A stretch of 64,000 nt of DNA from Casuarina equisetifolia (taxonomy: Eukaryota; Streptophyta; Magnoliopsida; Fagales; Casuarinaceae), in the NCBI GenBank assembly GCA_028551475.1, contig CM052354.1:23025258-23089257 (forward strand), written 5' to 3'. This document shows, piece after piece, positions 1 to 11,775 of this stretch; the stretch's first letter is position 1; each line of letters begins with the position of its first letter. Both the position numbers and the translations under genes were made by a program. A model generated the notes under the pieces. The model did not search any database, had not been told where the DNA came from, and saw only the letters and a program-made list of their open reading frames with translations.

Positions 1-1182
1 GTTCTAGGTTCTAAGAATAAGGCCCACAATAATAACATTTGACCTACCGTAATAAACCAAATTTTGTCCTGCATGCATTTTTTTAAATAAATATTTTTAA
101 ATATACACATCTATTGATGTATTTAGTGTCAAACTTGAGACCAAAAAATCACACAATACTTACTCTTAAACATTTTAAATTTGAGTTATATTTTTTTATT
201 GATTGAACTTCCACAACCTTTTTCAACAGCACTTTTGTGGGCTTACCCCCTTTCATTTATAACCTCTCTCGAATTACAGTAGTTTGTTAAATAGAAGTAA
301 AACCAGTCATTAATTTACTGCAACTGGCAGAAACTTTAATCGCTTGGCTAAACCAAACAAGGAGGACTATAGTTTACAAAGAACAACACAAACAAGAGCA
401 AGCTTCATGGTTCATCAACAGTCCGAGTCTGTAGGGAAACTACATCTTTGGCACGCTGAAAAACCTAGATTTTAATGTTCTGCGCCATCACAACGAGAGA
501 CTCACCACCGAAGAACGGGGAATATCTGAAGGGCCAAGGACTACGGCTTTGAATGTGTCAATGGTACGTAGCTATCCGTTGGATTTGTTGACTCTTTTAT
601 TGGCTTGTGTTTTTAATTTGGTAAGTAGATGATGGAATAATTAAGATGTTCTTAATGGATAAACTTGTTGCCTTTTAGGTAGGACTTAATATGGTGTTTG
701 CATACTTTGGCCCATAATGATTGTTACAAAAATAATAGAGGCACTACAACTGGTTTATGACTTTAGTGATGAAACAGAGCAAGGTCAAGTTGAATCAATG
801 AGAAGGTTTGGTAAGAAACTTTGCACAACAGAGAACCGTTTGAGCAACAAAGGTCTCAGTGTTTGCAAACTTTTCCCCATCCAAATCTGCCGATCCTGAT
901 AGCCAATGATGGTTCGTGCCACGATTACAGATTCTTCATGGAGTCCCACAACATGCTCACAGAGCCAAATACCACTATTCAAGGACTAGTAACCGTTGAT
1001 TTCTTCAGTAATTAGCATGAATGGCTCGTAGGCTAACTAATTCACGGTCTGAATGCTATGGCTTTGAATCAACTACACCAAAATGATTACAATATAGAAT
1101 ATCAAAAGGTCATCAATCCGTGGACCACATGTAATTCCAGAGATTCACATAAAGAAGCAGGAATATAGACCAAGAGCACTTG
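1..1182 (+). other. Block-start segment upstream of HIPP-A1; decayed ORFs
   Basis: No supported gene. The segment corresponds to 35493-36687. A frame open for 102 codons in block 2 is broken here: its ATG is CTG at about 325 and a TAG replaces a Ser codon near 430. A second frame starting at 717 runs 60 codons and is shifted by one lost A near 850 relative to block 2. Positions about 890-1100 resemble 10985-11180 upstream of HIPP-B1, a trace of an older gene-level duplication. Confidence 0.6.
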
Positions 1183-1190
1183 TATATAAA
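1183..1190 (+). promoter_or_regulatory. TATA box of HIPP-A1
   Basis: TATATAAA lies 93 bp upstream of the ATG at 1276. The A2, B and D copies have TATA motifs 93-96 bp upstream of their own ATGs, which supports this as the core promoter. Confidence 0.7.
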
Positions 1191-1275
1191 GAAGCAGGAA
1201 TATGGTTCTCCATAGACTCAGACTAAGCTCATCACCAGAGTTTACAATGAAAGGACCTTCTTCTTCCCAAGAAAC

Positions 1276-1834
1276 ATGAGGGTAAGCCTCGTTACATCCA
1301 AAGTGGCATCGGTGGAACCCAAGAATTGTTATGCATGATTTTACTTTTTGTTCCTCAATATATTTGGGCTGATCAAATTAAATAGTATGCTTTTTGATCA
1401 TATGGTGGAGAGAAAAATAACTATCGAGGTGCAAATGCAGTGTGACAAACGCAGAACCAAGGCGGTGAAGATTGCCGCAACAACTTATGGTTAGCATCAA
1501 ACTTATAGTCTTTAGGCTTTTAAGGCTACAGTGCCAAGGTACTTATAACGTTTATTATATAGGTGTGGTGTCAGTGGAAATAGAAGGGCCAGAGAGAGAT
1601 CAGCTGGTGGTGATTGGCGAGGATGTTGACTCGTCTAACTTGACCAGCTCGCTGAGTAAGAAGCTTTGCCATGCGAGAATATTGAAGGTGGAAGAAGTGA
1701 AGGAAAAGGGAGAGGAGAAGAAGCCACCGAAAACTTGCTGTGAGCCATTACCCTTCTGCCATCGATATGCATCATGTCCGACGTACTGTGAAGTCGTCTC
1801 TGATCCCTATCCAAGTAGCTTCTCCATTATGTGA
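1276..1834 (+). CDS. HIPP-A1: small HMA-domain protein, CaaX lost
   Basis: Three-exon gene: 1276-1281, 1411-1489 and 1563-1834, giving 118 aa. Introns have GT-AG ends; the phase-1 second intron restores a Gly codon. HMA proteins have a beta-alpha-beta-beta-alpha-beta fold that usually binds metal through CxxC. Here Cys13 is present but the second cysteine is Arg16 (CGC), so canonical metal binding is doubtful. A Lys/Glu linker and a Cys/Pro-rich tail follow. The protein ends SFSIM; the paralogues have Cys at the position of this Phe, so the prenylation site is lost. Exon 1 reads ATG AGG where all paralogues have ATG AAG. The exon 2 acceptor is GTGGAG instead of GTGCAG but still ends AG. Copia-1 inserted 183 bp after the stop. 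The frame is open, but the gene may be a degenerating or changed copy. Confidence 0.65.
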
Positions 1835-2017
1835 TCGTCGTTTTCTCATTTCCACAACCAGATTCACAAGGCCTCATTTTTATTTGTTTCTATAAAATAG
1901 TAAGTGGGCACTGCCTCCAAATATCTGCCTTGTCATGATCATCGATTTTTTTGTAAAAGAGTGAATGAGTCGAATTCTAGTTTTTGTAACATTGATTTCT
2001 CGGCCATTGGCTGGTAT

Positions 2018-2545
2018 AATTGAACAAATAAATCCTTGAAGAAATTGAATAATTTCTCAAGAACACCAAACCTAGAATGCCAGAAAATATAATTGGATTG
2101 CTTGAAGAAAATGTTTACAATTTTCGTCTAATTTATAGATCGAAATATGTGAGACAATAAAGGAAATACAGAAATCTAATCTAAATGAAATGGATTTACA
2201 TTGAAGAATAAGAATCGAGGATTTAACCTAGATTGGAGAGACTTTGGAAAGGATTTGAAATCTTTCCCAAAGTTGGTCTTGATTGGAAGCGCCAGTTAGT
2301 GATAATTCCTTCTTGATGTGGAGACGAAGATTTGCAAATCATCGGATGAGAATGGAAGGTTTTCGGATGCCAGAATTTCGACCACATTCTTGCAGAGGTA
2401 GTTGATGTGTTTGGTGAGGCAAACGGCGCTTGTGGTTTGCAATGAGAAGGGCTAACGTGGTGGGAGTTAGTGAGTGTGCTGGCCACGTCATTTAATGATG
2501 CTGATGTGGACATGGTAAGGTGGACTGCTGACATGGCATTTAATA
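2018..2545 (-). repeat. Copia-1 3' LTR
   Basis: Matches 6748-7275 over all 528 bp. On the element strand it starts TATTAAATGCC and ends GTTCAATT. It is bounded by the polypurine tract at 2546-2553 and by the target duplication GGTAT at 2013-2017. Confidence 0.93.
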
Positions 2546-2579
2546 CCCCCCGCAAGTGGACGGGTAGCAGCGAACCGTG

Positions 2580-4100
2580 AGCTTGTTCTGAAGAACCCCA
2601 AAGCGTGTGGAGGAGAGGCCTTTGGTGAAGATGTCCGCAGTCTGATCTACTAAGGAAATAAAATGTATGTGAAGTTGGCAATTCTTGACACGTTCATGGA
2701 TGAAGTGAAAGTCAATCTCGACATGCTTGGTGTGGGCATGGAAGACCAGATTGGTGGAAAGGTACATGGCAGACAAATTATCACACTAAAGGGTTAGTGG
2801 TGAAGGTAATGGTTGATGAAGGTCTCGAAGGAAGGCTTCAATCCAAATGAGTTCTACAGCAGTATCAGCAAGGCTTTTGAATTTAGCCTCAATGCTTGAG
2901 CAAGCTACTATTTTTTATTTTCTCGAACACCAAGAGATGATGTTAGAACCAAGAAAGATGCAAAATCCACCTGTGGATTTGCGATCATCGCAATCGCCAG
3001 CCCATCTGGCATCAGAATAGGCATGGAGCTGAGTGGAGGATGACTTTGTAATGTGAAGTCCATAACAAATTGTATCTGTAAGGAAGTGAAGAATTCATTT
3101 GACAAATGTCCAATGGGTGGTTGTCGGTGCATGCATATATTGGCAAGCCGTATTATCAGCGTAGGCAATATCGGGATGTGTAAGAGTGAGATAGTAGAGA
3201 GCTCCGACAATGCTACGATAGTGTGTGGGATCAAAGAGAAGTTCACCATTAATTATAGAGGAAGGGTGCCCTGTTGGGCAAGGAGTAGAGACTCCCGTGC
3301 AGAGTCCATATTGGCCCGATTAAGAATATCTCGGGCAAATTTAGCTTGATGAAGTATCAACCCATTTGGTGTGGTGAGAGCTTCAATTCCAAGGAAAAAA
3401 TAAAGATTGCCCAAATCTTTGATGTCAAATTCGCATTGTAGTTGATTAATAATGTGAGTAAGAGGGGCATCAAGAGTGCCCGTAAAAATGATGTCATCGA
3501 CATAGACTAGTAAAAAGGCACTGTATTGAGGAGTATGAAGTGTGAATAAGGAGTTGTCGGCTTTGGAAATAGAGAAACCAATTTTAATTAAAAATTGGCT
3601 TAAGTGATGATTCCAAGCCTGAGGGGCTTGCTTTAACCCATATAAGGAGTGACAGAGACGACAAATAGAGGTAAGGTTTTGGGGATCAACAAAGCTAGGT
3701 GGTTGAGTCATAAACACCGTTTCCTCAAGGTGACCATGTAAGAAGGCATTTTTGACATCAAGTTGCCTAATTGTCCAACCTTTTGAGTAAGCAAGGGAAA
3801 GTAAAGTGCAAATGGTAACAGGTTTGGCTACAGGACTGAAAGTTTCACTATAGTCAATGCCAGGTCATTAGTGAAAACCTTTGGCAATGAGACGTGCCTT
3901 ATAGCGTTCGAGCGTACCATCGGTGCAATTTGACTTTGTATACCCATTTGCACCCTATAGGTGTAATAGTGGGGGAAGAAGGAATGAAATCCCATGTTTT
4001 TTTTGTGATGAGGGCTGTATATTTTTCAGCCATGGCTTTGTGCCATTCTGGGGAGGAGTTTGCCTCAGTAAAGCATGATGGTTCTGTGTAGGGAAATTTA
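2580..4100 (-). pseudogene. Copia-1 reverse transcriptase and RNase H (broken)
   Basis: Minus-strand remnants of the pol end. The best-preserved part (3253-3717) shows the copia RT motifs SLYGLKQAPQAW and YVDDI, the latter holding the catalytic Asp pair. Upstream near 3850-3950 the motif YKARLIAKGF is readable but preceded by a frameshift and followed by two adjacent stops. RNase H lies at about 2580-3050, with a DADWAGD-type motif and the tail [11 protein letters not shown] and RNase H copy the element RNA into DNA in virus-like particles. The several breaks mean no functional product. Confidence 0.85.
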
Positions 4101-4129
4101 CTCGCAGTTAAAGCATATGTATGTTAGCG

Positions 4130-5260
4130 AGTAATAATGCGCCAAGCGATAGTGCAACCTTTAAGGCAAGTAGTCATGGAGTGACTAGGTGGAGGTGGTA
4201 ATGATTTTGAGAAGACTCAAGGGAAGGAGCTCTCGATGATGGGTTGGGAGATGGGGGTCTAGATGCCGTTGTGGAATTAGTCACAGTTGGCAAGGACCGT
4301 GATGGGGGAGTGGGAAAATCCTTTGATGGATAAGAAAGTTGAAGTGGAATGTATTCATGTCTTAGCGGGTTAGGTGATGTAGACAAGTTTTGGAAAGGAA
4401 ATTGTGTCTCGTCAAAAATAGCATCCGCAACAATGAAGAAGCGTTTTGTGTGAGGGTAATAGCAACGATAGCCTTTGTACCTAGTGGGATATCCAAGAAA
4501 AATACAAGGGCAAGAACGAGGCTCAAGTTTATGCTTGGCATAAGGCCAAAGATATGGATAAGCAAGGCATCCAAAGATGCGCAAATAGGAGATAGATGGT
4601 TTAGTACCATAAAATAAGTCCCATGGTGTCTTATTATCAAGAACGGGAATAGGTAGCCTATTAATGATGTGGACTGCAGTCTCAAAGGCATAGTCCTAGT
4701 AGTGTAATGGAACATGGGCATGATTAAGTAAGGAAAGCCCGGTTTCAACTATGTGCCGATGTTTGCGTTCGGCTGAGCCATTTTGAAATGGAGCATTGAG
4801 ACTAGATATGCGTTGGTGAATCCCTAATTGTGAAAGTTTGTTAGTGAATTAAGTGGATGTGAATTCGGCGGCACTGTCACATTGAATAGATTTGATTTTG
4901 AGATTGCACTAGTTTTCAACAAAAATTCAAAACTGTTCAAATATGGAGAGGAACTGAGTTCAAGATTGGAAGGTGTAAATCCAAGTGAATTTTGAAAAAT
5001 CATCAATAAAGGCAATATAATATTTGTTGCCTAGAGTGGATAAAATTAGGGCAAGTCCCCAGATATCAAAATGAATAAGATTAAGTGGGCCTTGAGTTTT
5101 ATTGTTGGTGGGGGGATAAGCGTGTTTTATGCTTTTGCTAAGTCAACAAACATTGCATGATTGAGGAAGATTGCCTTTAATATTTATTTTATTATTTTGG
5201 AACACTTTTAATATAATAGGGAAATAAGCATGCCCTAGACGTTGATACCATTTTTCAGGC
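4130..5260 (-). pseudogene. Copia-1 integrase (broken)
   Basis: Minus-strand integrase remnant. A CNVC pair from the HHCC zinc-binding region is near 5140, with an in-frame stop directly after it. The catalytic core is recognisable from HFDIWG near 5070 and a degraded DSAAEF near 4880. The C-terminal part at 4174-4584 has the copia signature FGCLAYPYLWPY followed by CIFLGYPTRYKGYRCY. Integrase joins element DNA to host DNA. Several stops interrupt the frame. Confidence 0.82.
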
Positions 5261-5589
5261 ATATTACAATTTAAAGATAGTGCGACGAGCTTGTGCACCA
5301 ATTTATTTAATTGAAGGCGATAGAGGCCATGATTAAGTGGATCATGAAGCAGTGTCCGACCCGTAGAGAGATGCTGCGCAACACAAAAATTTGGATAAAA
5401 TATGAATTTGCAATTATTATCCCTAGTGAACTAAGAAACAGATAATAAATTTTTTGAAATATTTAGGACTACTAAAATATTAAACATATTTAAATTTTGA
5501 GGGTTAGATAAGTTACCTATGTGGTGATAGGGAGGCCCACTCCATCACCAATAGTTACCTGGGTAGGGCCCTTATACAGAATAAGTGGA

Positions 5590-5870
5590 TCTAGGCCCAT
5601 TGGGTCGAGTGTAACATGGTTTGTTGCACCCGAGTCCGAGTACCAGTCCACAGAGGCCTGTTTTAATAAAGGCCCATCGAAGTAAGAGCTGGGCGGGTTG
5701 GATTGGCCCAGATTATTGGCTTGTGGGCCGTGAGTAGCAGGCTAGGCTGAAGGGGTATAACGGGCCCAACAAGTGGTGGCCTAGTGACCCGTCCAATGGC
5801 AAATTTGGCAGCGCGGAGAACGACGGCAATTTCCACCATCATTAGTGAATCAACCACCGATAAAAAGGGG
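5590..5870 (-). pseudogene. Copia-1 gag zinc knuckle and protease (broken)
   Basis: The zinc knuckle CQICHWTGH...C has the retroviral CX2CX4HX4C spacing, but the codon after the His is TAG, probably from CAG. Downstream near 5610-5650 is WYSDSGATNHVT, the aspartic protease active site (DSG) in a typical copia context. The knuckle binds element RNA and the protease cuts the polyprotein. Confidence 0.8.
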
Positions 5871-5879
5871 GAACACCAG

Positions 5880-6685
5880 CTGGTCGAAGGAGGAGTTATT
5901 CCGGCAATGAGGTTAGGGCTGATTTGGGGGTTGAAACCCCATCCGAGGACAAGGGGTTGCTAGGTCATGGAGAAGGTAGCGGCGTTGGTGTGCGATTGCT
6001 CAGCTAGTTCGAGCTGGGCCTCTTAGGTGAGGAGAAGGCCACGGAGATCTTCATGGGTGAGGCCGGTGGTGCGGGTGTGCATGGAGATCGCGGTGGCCAA
6101 GGGGGCGTAAGGAGCGCCGAGACTGCGAAAGAGATGGGTGAGGTATTTGTTGTCAGAAATCACCTCACCCATGCCACTGAGTTCGTCCACCAAGGAGTTG
6201 ATTTCTTGGAGGAAATTGGACACCGTCCAATGACCTTTAGTGATAGCCTAGAGGCAGATGCGGAGGCTGGAGGCATGGGTGGAGCTCTGGGTAGCGAACT
6301 CTGCAGCTAGGGCACGCCAAACGTCACAAACGTCATATGACGTTTCCTTGTTGGTGAGTTGGCCGACGATGGCATCGGAACAAGTGTTGAACAGCAACCC
6401 GAGAGCGGTTTGATCCCGCTTCTGCCATTCCAAATAATTAAGATTGGTGATCTGAAGTATGGAGCCTTCATCATCAGCGATGGTGATGAACTTGGTTGGA
6501 GGCTGAAGTGATCCATCGACAATCGACAACAGTTCGGTAACATGGAGGTAGGGTAGAATCCTAGCTTTCCACACCAAGTAATTTAGCCCTTCAAGACGTA
6601 CAACGGATGTCGGGATGGAGATGTTGCCGGCGGAAACAGGGGTGGTGGTTTGGGTGTGAGGTAATTCGATCTGATTGGTGGCCAT
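5880..6685 (-). pseudogene. Copia-1 gag
   Basis: Gag starts at the ATG ending at 6685 (MATNQIEL...) and runs to about 6248, then continues in another frame at 6223-6023. Copia gag signatures include LEGLNYLVWKARI near the N terminus and NNKYL/LFRSLG-like residues in the second segment. Gag forms the particle that packages element RNA. The frame change between the segments shows decay. Confidence 0.8.
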
Positions 6686-6747
6686 TTGTGCGAAAAAAAA
6701 AAGGTAGGATCGATGTAGGGTGGGGGCCAAAAAGGCTCTGGATACCA

Positions 6748-7275
6748 AATTGAACAAATAAATCCTTGAAGAAATTGAATAATTTCTCAAGAACACCAAA
6801 CCTAGAATGCCAAAAAATATAATTGGATTGCTTGAAGAAAATGTTTACAATTTTCGTCTAATTTATAGATCGAACTATGTGAGACAATAAAGGAAATACA
6901 GAAATCTAATCTAAATGAAATGGATTTACATTGAAGAATAAGAATCGAGGATTTAACCTAGATTGGAGAGACTTTAGAAAGGATTTGAAATCTTTCCCAA
7001 AGTTAGTCTTGATTGGAAGTGCCGGTTGGTGATAATTCCTTCTTGATGTGGAGATGAAGATTTACGAATTATCGGATGAGAATGGAAGGTTTTCGGATGC
7101 CGGAATTCCAACCACATTCTTGCAGAGGCAGTCGATGTGTTTGGTGAGGCAGACGGCGCTTGTGGTTTGCGATGAGAAGGGTTGACATGGCGAGAGTTGG
7201 TGAGTGTGCTTGCCACGTCGTTTAATGATGTTGATGTGGACATGGTGAGGTGGACTGTTAACATGGCATTTAATA
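6748..7275 (-). repeat. Copia-1 5' LTR
   Basis: 528 bp, the upstream LTR on the element strand. The primer-binding site reads on the minus strand from 6747 downward with no gap, which fixes the inner edge. The outer edge is set by the GGTAT duplication at 7276-7280. Confidence 0.93.
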
Positions 7276-7280
7276 GGTAT

Positions 7281-8526
7281 AAGCTGTTTTATGTTATTGT
7301 TAAACGTGAATGTCCATTGAGAAATTTTGAAATAGCATGTGCTTAAAAAGTAGACAGATTCCCTTTTCTTTTCTTTTCTCTTCTTGTTTTATTGAAATAT
7401 AACATCCTCAATATCTCTAGCGTGGAAGTAACTTCTTTCTTCTTGAACATTCCAAAGACAACAAAGTTCTAGCTCTCCCTTATCAGTTTGGTATACGACT
7501 TGACAACAGGAACAAAGTTAGAAATTCCATGCGTCTGTGTATCTTAGCATTAGCGTACTTGTTAAAGCCAGAATCTGACCACGCGCCCACCTTAGAGCCT
7601 CATGCGCCCGCCAAGCACTTGCATGCCACGTCTACAGCCAAGTCATTCTCCACGTTAGTGCCATGTGCCCTCGTGCCATGTCAGCATCTCGTCTGCAACG
7701 CCCAACTCCCGCGTGGATCAAAATTAGTAATGAATTTGTACAAAATCAAACTTCCATTACTGTGTCTCAATATTATTCTTTCTTTTTTGAATTTGCATAT
7801 AAAATCATGTAAAATCGTCTTATAATTTAATAGGAATTTGCCAATAAAATTAAAAAAGTATTTCCCTCATTCTTATTTGATTTTCCAACCAATCTATGTT
7901 TCTAGTGACCGTAGATCCTTAATTTTCACAGTACTAATATAATTAACCCTTTATAAATTTTTAATAAATTATCATCTGCCTAATAACTCAATCGAAACTA
8001 GTGGAAGATCTTCTCCTGAATAATGAGAGTTCCAAACATCCCAAGTCTCCTTTTATCTAACTCAAAGAAAGTTTATATAAGAAACTTCTCCCACCTCGGC
8101 TTATTGTCTTACTTCCCTCTCTCCCACTTCATGGATAGCAAAAAGATAAGTTGGAAAGCCGTGGACAAAACATAAATGTGAAGGCCCAATTGAAGCGCAT
8201 CTTGATGGTGCCTGTACCAAGTAGAAATGTAGCACGTGAAACAAGAGTTAACAATAGTATGGGCCTTACCGAACTTGTCAACGATTGCGGCTTTCAACAA
8301 GGACCACATGTTTCTTAAGTTTGTTTTCTTTGTTCCTGAACATGCTTTGGTAGGAGGAACAGTACATTGAGACTGAAGCATCCTCGAACGTGTGACTACC
8401 GTCTAAGAAGTCATTTCGCAGGTTCTAGAAAGAAACCCCATTAGTAAGAGCCGCTCAAATTCTAATGAGGAAGTCTTAAAATTTATGTATTACTACAAAT
8501 AATCTTTATCAAAATTGATCTAATAA
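7281..8526. other. Intergenic, 3' flank of HIPP-A1; no gene seen
   Basis: Corresponds to 37482-38810. It begins with the HIPP-A 3' flank that Copia-1 separated from its gene, including a motif starting GTTAAACGTGAATGTCC at 7299 shared with the C and D flanks. A promoter-like stretch near 8060-8130 (TTTATATAAG, then ATGGATAGC) is followed by only 14 codons, so I do not call a gene. Confidence 0.55.
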
Positions 8527-9330
8527 TTTTTTTTTGATGAATATGTAAGTTTATTTATTGAAATATAAGATAATACAAAAATTTAAAAATAGACTTTAAT
8601 ATTACAATTCGTTTAAAAGAGTTTGAAATTTTCTAATTATGATATAATAAAATATTTTTCTAAGATGATTTAATACTCATAAACAAAAATACTTTCATAC
8701 ATACAACTTTTCTAATTTTTCTAATAAAATTGATGTCTCAATAACCTTATTTTGAAAATGTCTACAATTTTATTCAAATCATATGCAATAAATACATGCT
8801 AAGAAAGAAAGTTTAAGCTTTGCAACTAAATTCTTTCATTTAGTGACTTTAATCAACTATTGTAGTTCACAATTCTAATTGCTAATGATTCTATAAAGGC
8901 CTTGTTGATCTAATATATTTTTAAAAAAAATAAGATTTATGAAATATCACCTATATTTATAGATCATAAGATTTTTCATACAACATTGTTCAATCAAGCA
9001 TCCATTACCTAGGTAAAGAAATGACATTTGAAATTTTTAAAATTCTTGCAAAAACTTAGTATAAGTTATAAGTTTTACATCCTTAATTGTTAAAATTTTG
9101 TCTTTCACATCTTTTTTGATTTTTACAACAATAGTTGTACTTTCTAAACTTTGACTATTAAATATTCTTTTGTTCTTTTATTTTGGATGTGGTAAATTGT
9201 AGCTTTAAATGACACATTCAATTGCTGGAAAAGTTTTACTTTTCTAATAGTCTTAATCATCCAATTCACTTATTCTCTATATTATTTAATTCTTTGAGAT
9301 AGTTTGTCATAGTTAGCAGCATTGTTTTCC
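8527..9330 (-). mobile_element. L1 LINE 3' remnant (block 1 copy)
   Basis: Minus-strand remnant with its 3' end at a T-run (8527-8535, read as poly-A). Decayed coding at about 9060-9260 reads SFKATIYHIQNK then STTIVVKIKKDVKDKI. This parallels the L1 3' ORF ends at 16625 and 34300, which carry FKVILYHI and STIIAKIKKDV. It is shared with block 2 (38811-39600), so it predates the block duplication, but the two copies differ much more (roughly 14 percent in one stretch) than their flanks. Confidence 0.6.
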
Positions 9331-9339
9331 ATATGCAAT

Positions 9340-11440
9340 TAGTCAACTTGCAATTAAAGAATTAAGTACTCTTTTAATTTTTATTATGGTTGACATAAGT
9401 TGTACAATTGATTCACTAAATTATTACATGAAACTATTTAATTTGCTACGGTTAGTTGGTCTTTCACAATATTCTTCTCTTCTCTCGATCTAATCTGCTT
9501 TCTAAACAGAACAGCAACACAGTCCGAGGAATAACAAGAAAAGAAAGAAAAAAAAAAAAAACAAAGACTTGGGCTTCTTAAAGGCGTTGACTGCTGGAGC
9601 CTACGTGGTGGGCTACCTTGGGGACAGCGGCACAAGTACGTTGACCTTCGAGAAAATGTATGTTAAAGATTTACCATTCCAGCTGTTCCTTGATTTTTAA
9701 GGAAGAAGACTGCTGACTCCTAGTCACATTATTACTAAGACTATACGATAGCAAAAATTATTGCCTTTTGACAAAAGTTTGCTAATTAGTAAAATGCGAA
9801 TATAAACGCATAAATTTTCTTGCTAAGGTACGTTGTCATTTGTTGAAGGTTTCCAACATTCCATTCCGATGGCTACTATTCGAGAGTTGGAGAGAAACTT
9901 CAAACCCACGAGCCTTCAAGAGCAAAAGCTTTCACATACGGTTGACTCCATTCTCTTTCATCCGTGTCCTTTAGTGACTATGTTATATCAAATGTTCCTT
10001 ATTGGAGGATTGTGATCGATTAGGTTGGACTTGGTCAAAGATCATGGAAGTGCAAGGTCCAAAACAAAGGTCTCTTTCATACTGCCCAAATCACCAAACC
10101 CAATATTGCTCTTTTCTTCTTCTTTTGAAATTTAATTTTCTTCGGCTTCTATTCATGATCAAGGTAGAGGGTTGGTCTGTACCACTTTTTTTTTCTTTTT
10201 AATTTTAGAATTTATTATGCCACAAGCTTCATAAGATTCCTTTGGAGTTACTTTGCTATTGACTCTGTATATGTTCCCGTTTACAGCCCACTCAAAAGAA
10301 CATTTCTCTGGCTGCTTGTGGAAATTTGAGCTCTTGCCTCTCTTTGTTTCTTTCCTTTTAACTTAAGGCATTATTTTTTGTTTTCTACATAAAGATAATT
10401 AAAGAAAATGGGAGTCTTCCCATCGTGTAAATAGGGCAGGAAAGGCCATGGGCACCCACAACAAAAAACTATTGCTATGGATGTGATAGAAAATGTCTTA
10501 ATCTTATCCAAATGTTAATTAAGAGTAAAAAAATTTTATTGCTTGTAAAATATGTTGCCAACTAAGATTAAGTAGTATGTGTTTTTTGCTACACTTTTTA
10601 GTAAGATATCTCACCTCAAGAGTATAAAAGTATTTTTCATTATAATATTTATATACAAGTAAATGAGTGTCATACTTGAAGTTAAACTTTGATATCATAT
10701 TAAAAAATTTAATCATACTAAAAAATTGATCCAAATATAAATGTCTTTCTTCTTCATAAAGAGGATTCTCAAATATTATTTAAAAAATTTAGGGCTTATG
10801 ATACACTATTTTAAACGAAAGGTGGCTTAATCTTGTTCTTTTTTTTTTCTTCATATTGATAATTCATATTATCTTTGATTGATTGGCCTTCTAATGACTT
10901 CGATAACATTATGTTTAATGAACAACACTACTTGGGTAATGATCTCTGAATCAATTAACCATCCAAATTCATGGGAAAATCACGTCTCCCCTGGAGCCTC
11001 GAAGATCCGGATGGCCAATGACATCTAGTGCCACAATTGGAGATTCTCAATGGAGACCAACGCCATATCTGCGGAGAAAGAGGCCGCTCGATGGGTTTAT
11101 TTCTTAAATAATTAGCATGTATTGCTTGGTAGGCAAGCTAACTCCATTAGTCAAAGTGCAATAGCTTTGAATTATGTGGTCACGAAATTTCAAGGTTGCT
11201 GATACAACCTTTTCGGCCTTACCTGCTTCACATCGAAGAGGTGGTGGAAAACTAGAAAAGTATCTTTCAAAGAGGTAGTGCGCCACTGTGGGGACGGTTT
11301 TTGAGCTTCTTGGATGGTGAAAACCCGTCAACTACGCCAAATTAATTAGTTCCTATAACTTTTGAAACGTCATAAAACGCGCTGAACACTATTGATTCCA
11401 GCTGCTCTTAAATTATTTTATAATAAAAAAGCACTCTCTA
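9340..11440. other. Intergenic, upstream of HIPP-B1; no gene seen
   Basis: AT-rich, collinear with 39610-41740. A 60-codon frame at 9833-10015 is conserved in block 2 (40110-40292), but I recognise no domain and similarity is expected from duplication alone. The part at 10985-11180 resembles 890-1100 upstream of HIPP-A1. Confidence 0.5.
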
Positions 11441-11449
11441 CCGAGCGTA

Positions 11450-11465
11450 GGTGTTTATAAACACC
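11450..11465 (+). promoter_or_regulatory. Palindromic TATA element of HIPP-B1
   Basis: GGTGTTTATAAACACC is a perfect 16-bp palindrome with TATAAA at 11456-11461, 96 bp before the ATG. The same palindrome is at 41751-41766 before the intact B2 gene. The TATA role is supported by position; any role of the symmetry is inference. Confidence 0.6.
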
Positions 11466-11551
11466 ATCAATTTCCTTTTCCACAGGAAGAGATAAGTTCA
11501 TCAGAGTTTTCAACAAAAGCAGCTGCTTTTCGTTCCTCTGAAACATACAGC

Positions 11552-11736
11552 ATGAAGGTAAGCTTCATTACAACAAAAATACAGCTATGCGACGTTCAGA
11601 GTTGTTTATATTCGGGCTTTGCTTTTATGATGCAGCAAAAGATAGTCATCAAAGTGCAAATGAATTGTCACAAATGCAGAAGCAAGGCCATGAAGATTGC
11701 AGCCACAACCTATGGTTACGATCCTATGGTTAGGAT
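11552..11736 (+). pseudogene. HIPP-B1: truncated HMA gene lacking exon 3
   Basis: Exon 1 (11552-11557, Met-Lys) and exon 2 (11636-11714) are intact and match B2 almost exactly, including the CxxC motif CHKC. After the exon 2 donor the sequence jumps to what lies about 1.15 kb downstream in block 2, so intron 2, exon 3 and the CaaX box are absent. At the junction a 14-bp segment, CCTATGGTTACGAT, is followed directly by a near-copy with one change (11723-11736). The promoter palindrome is preserved, so a short transcript is possible, but it would encode only a fragment of the HMA fold. Confidence 0.88.
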
Positions 11737-11757
11737 CGTGTATTGTTGAATTGGGGT

Positions 11758-11775
11758 GGGGGGGGGGGGGGGGGG
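11758..11775. repeat. Run of 18 G
   Basis: Homopolymer just after the HIPP-B1 deletion junction (interrupted by T at 11757, with four G before it). The equivalent point in block 2 (about 43193) has 7 G. It could form G-rich structures and is also a place where sequencing length is unreliable. Confidence 0.8.

Larger units (their letters stand above)
2018..7275 (-). mobile_element. Copia-1: Ty1/copia LTR retrotransposon
   Basis: Complete-length element with two 528-bp LTRs and a 5-bp target duplication GGTAT (2013-2017 and 7276-7280). The empty site is intact in block 2 at 37477-37481. On the minus strand the primer-binding site TGGTATCCAGAGCC follows the 5' LTR directly, and the polypurine tract GCGGGGGG precedes the 3' LTR directly. 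Domains run gag, protease, integrase, RT, RNase H, the Ty1/copia order. LTRs differ at about 30 of 528 sites by my count, nearly all transitions. LTR ends are not TG...CA. The coding region is broken by stops and frameshifts, so the element is non-autonomous. Confidence 0.95.

Noticed and set aside
7529-7825. 98-codon frame with His/Ala/Pro-rich start
   Set aside because: No start context or domain, and the matching block 2 frames shift relative to it.
8060-8135. Promoter-like TATA followed by ATGGATAGC
   Set aside because: Only about 14 codons follow before a stop, in both blocks.
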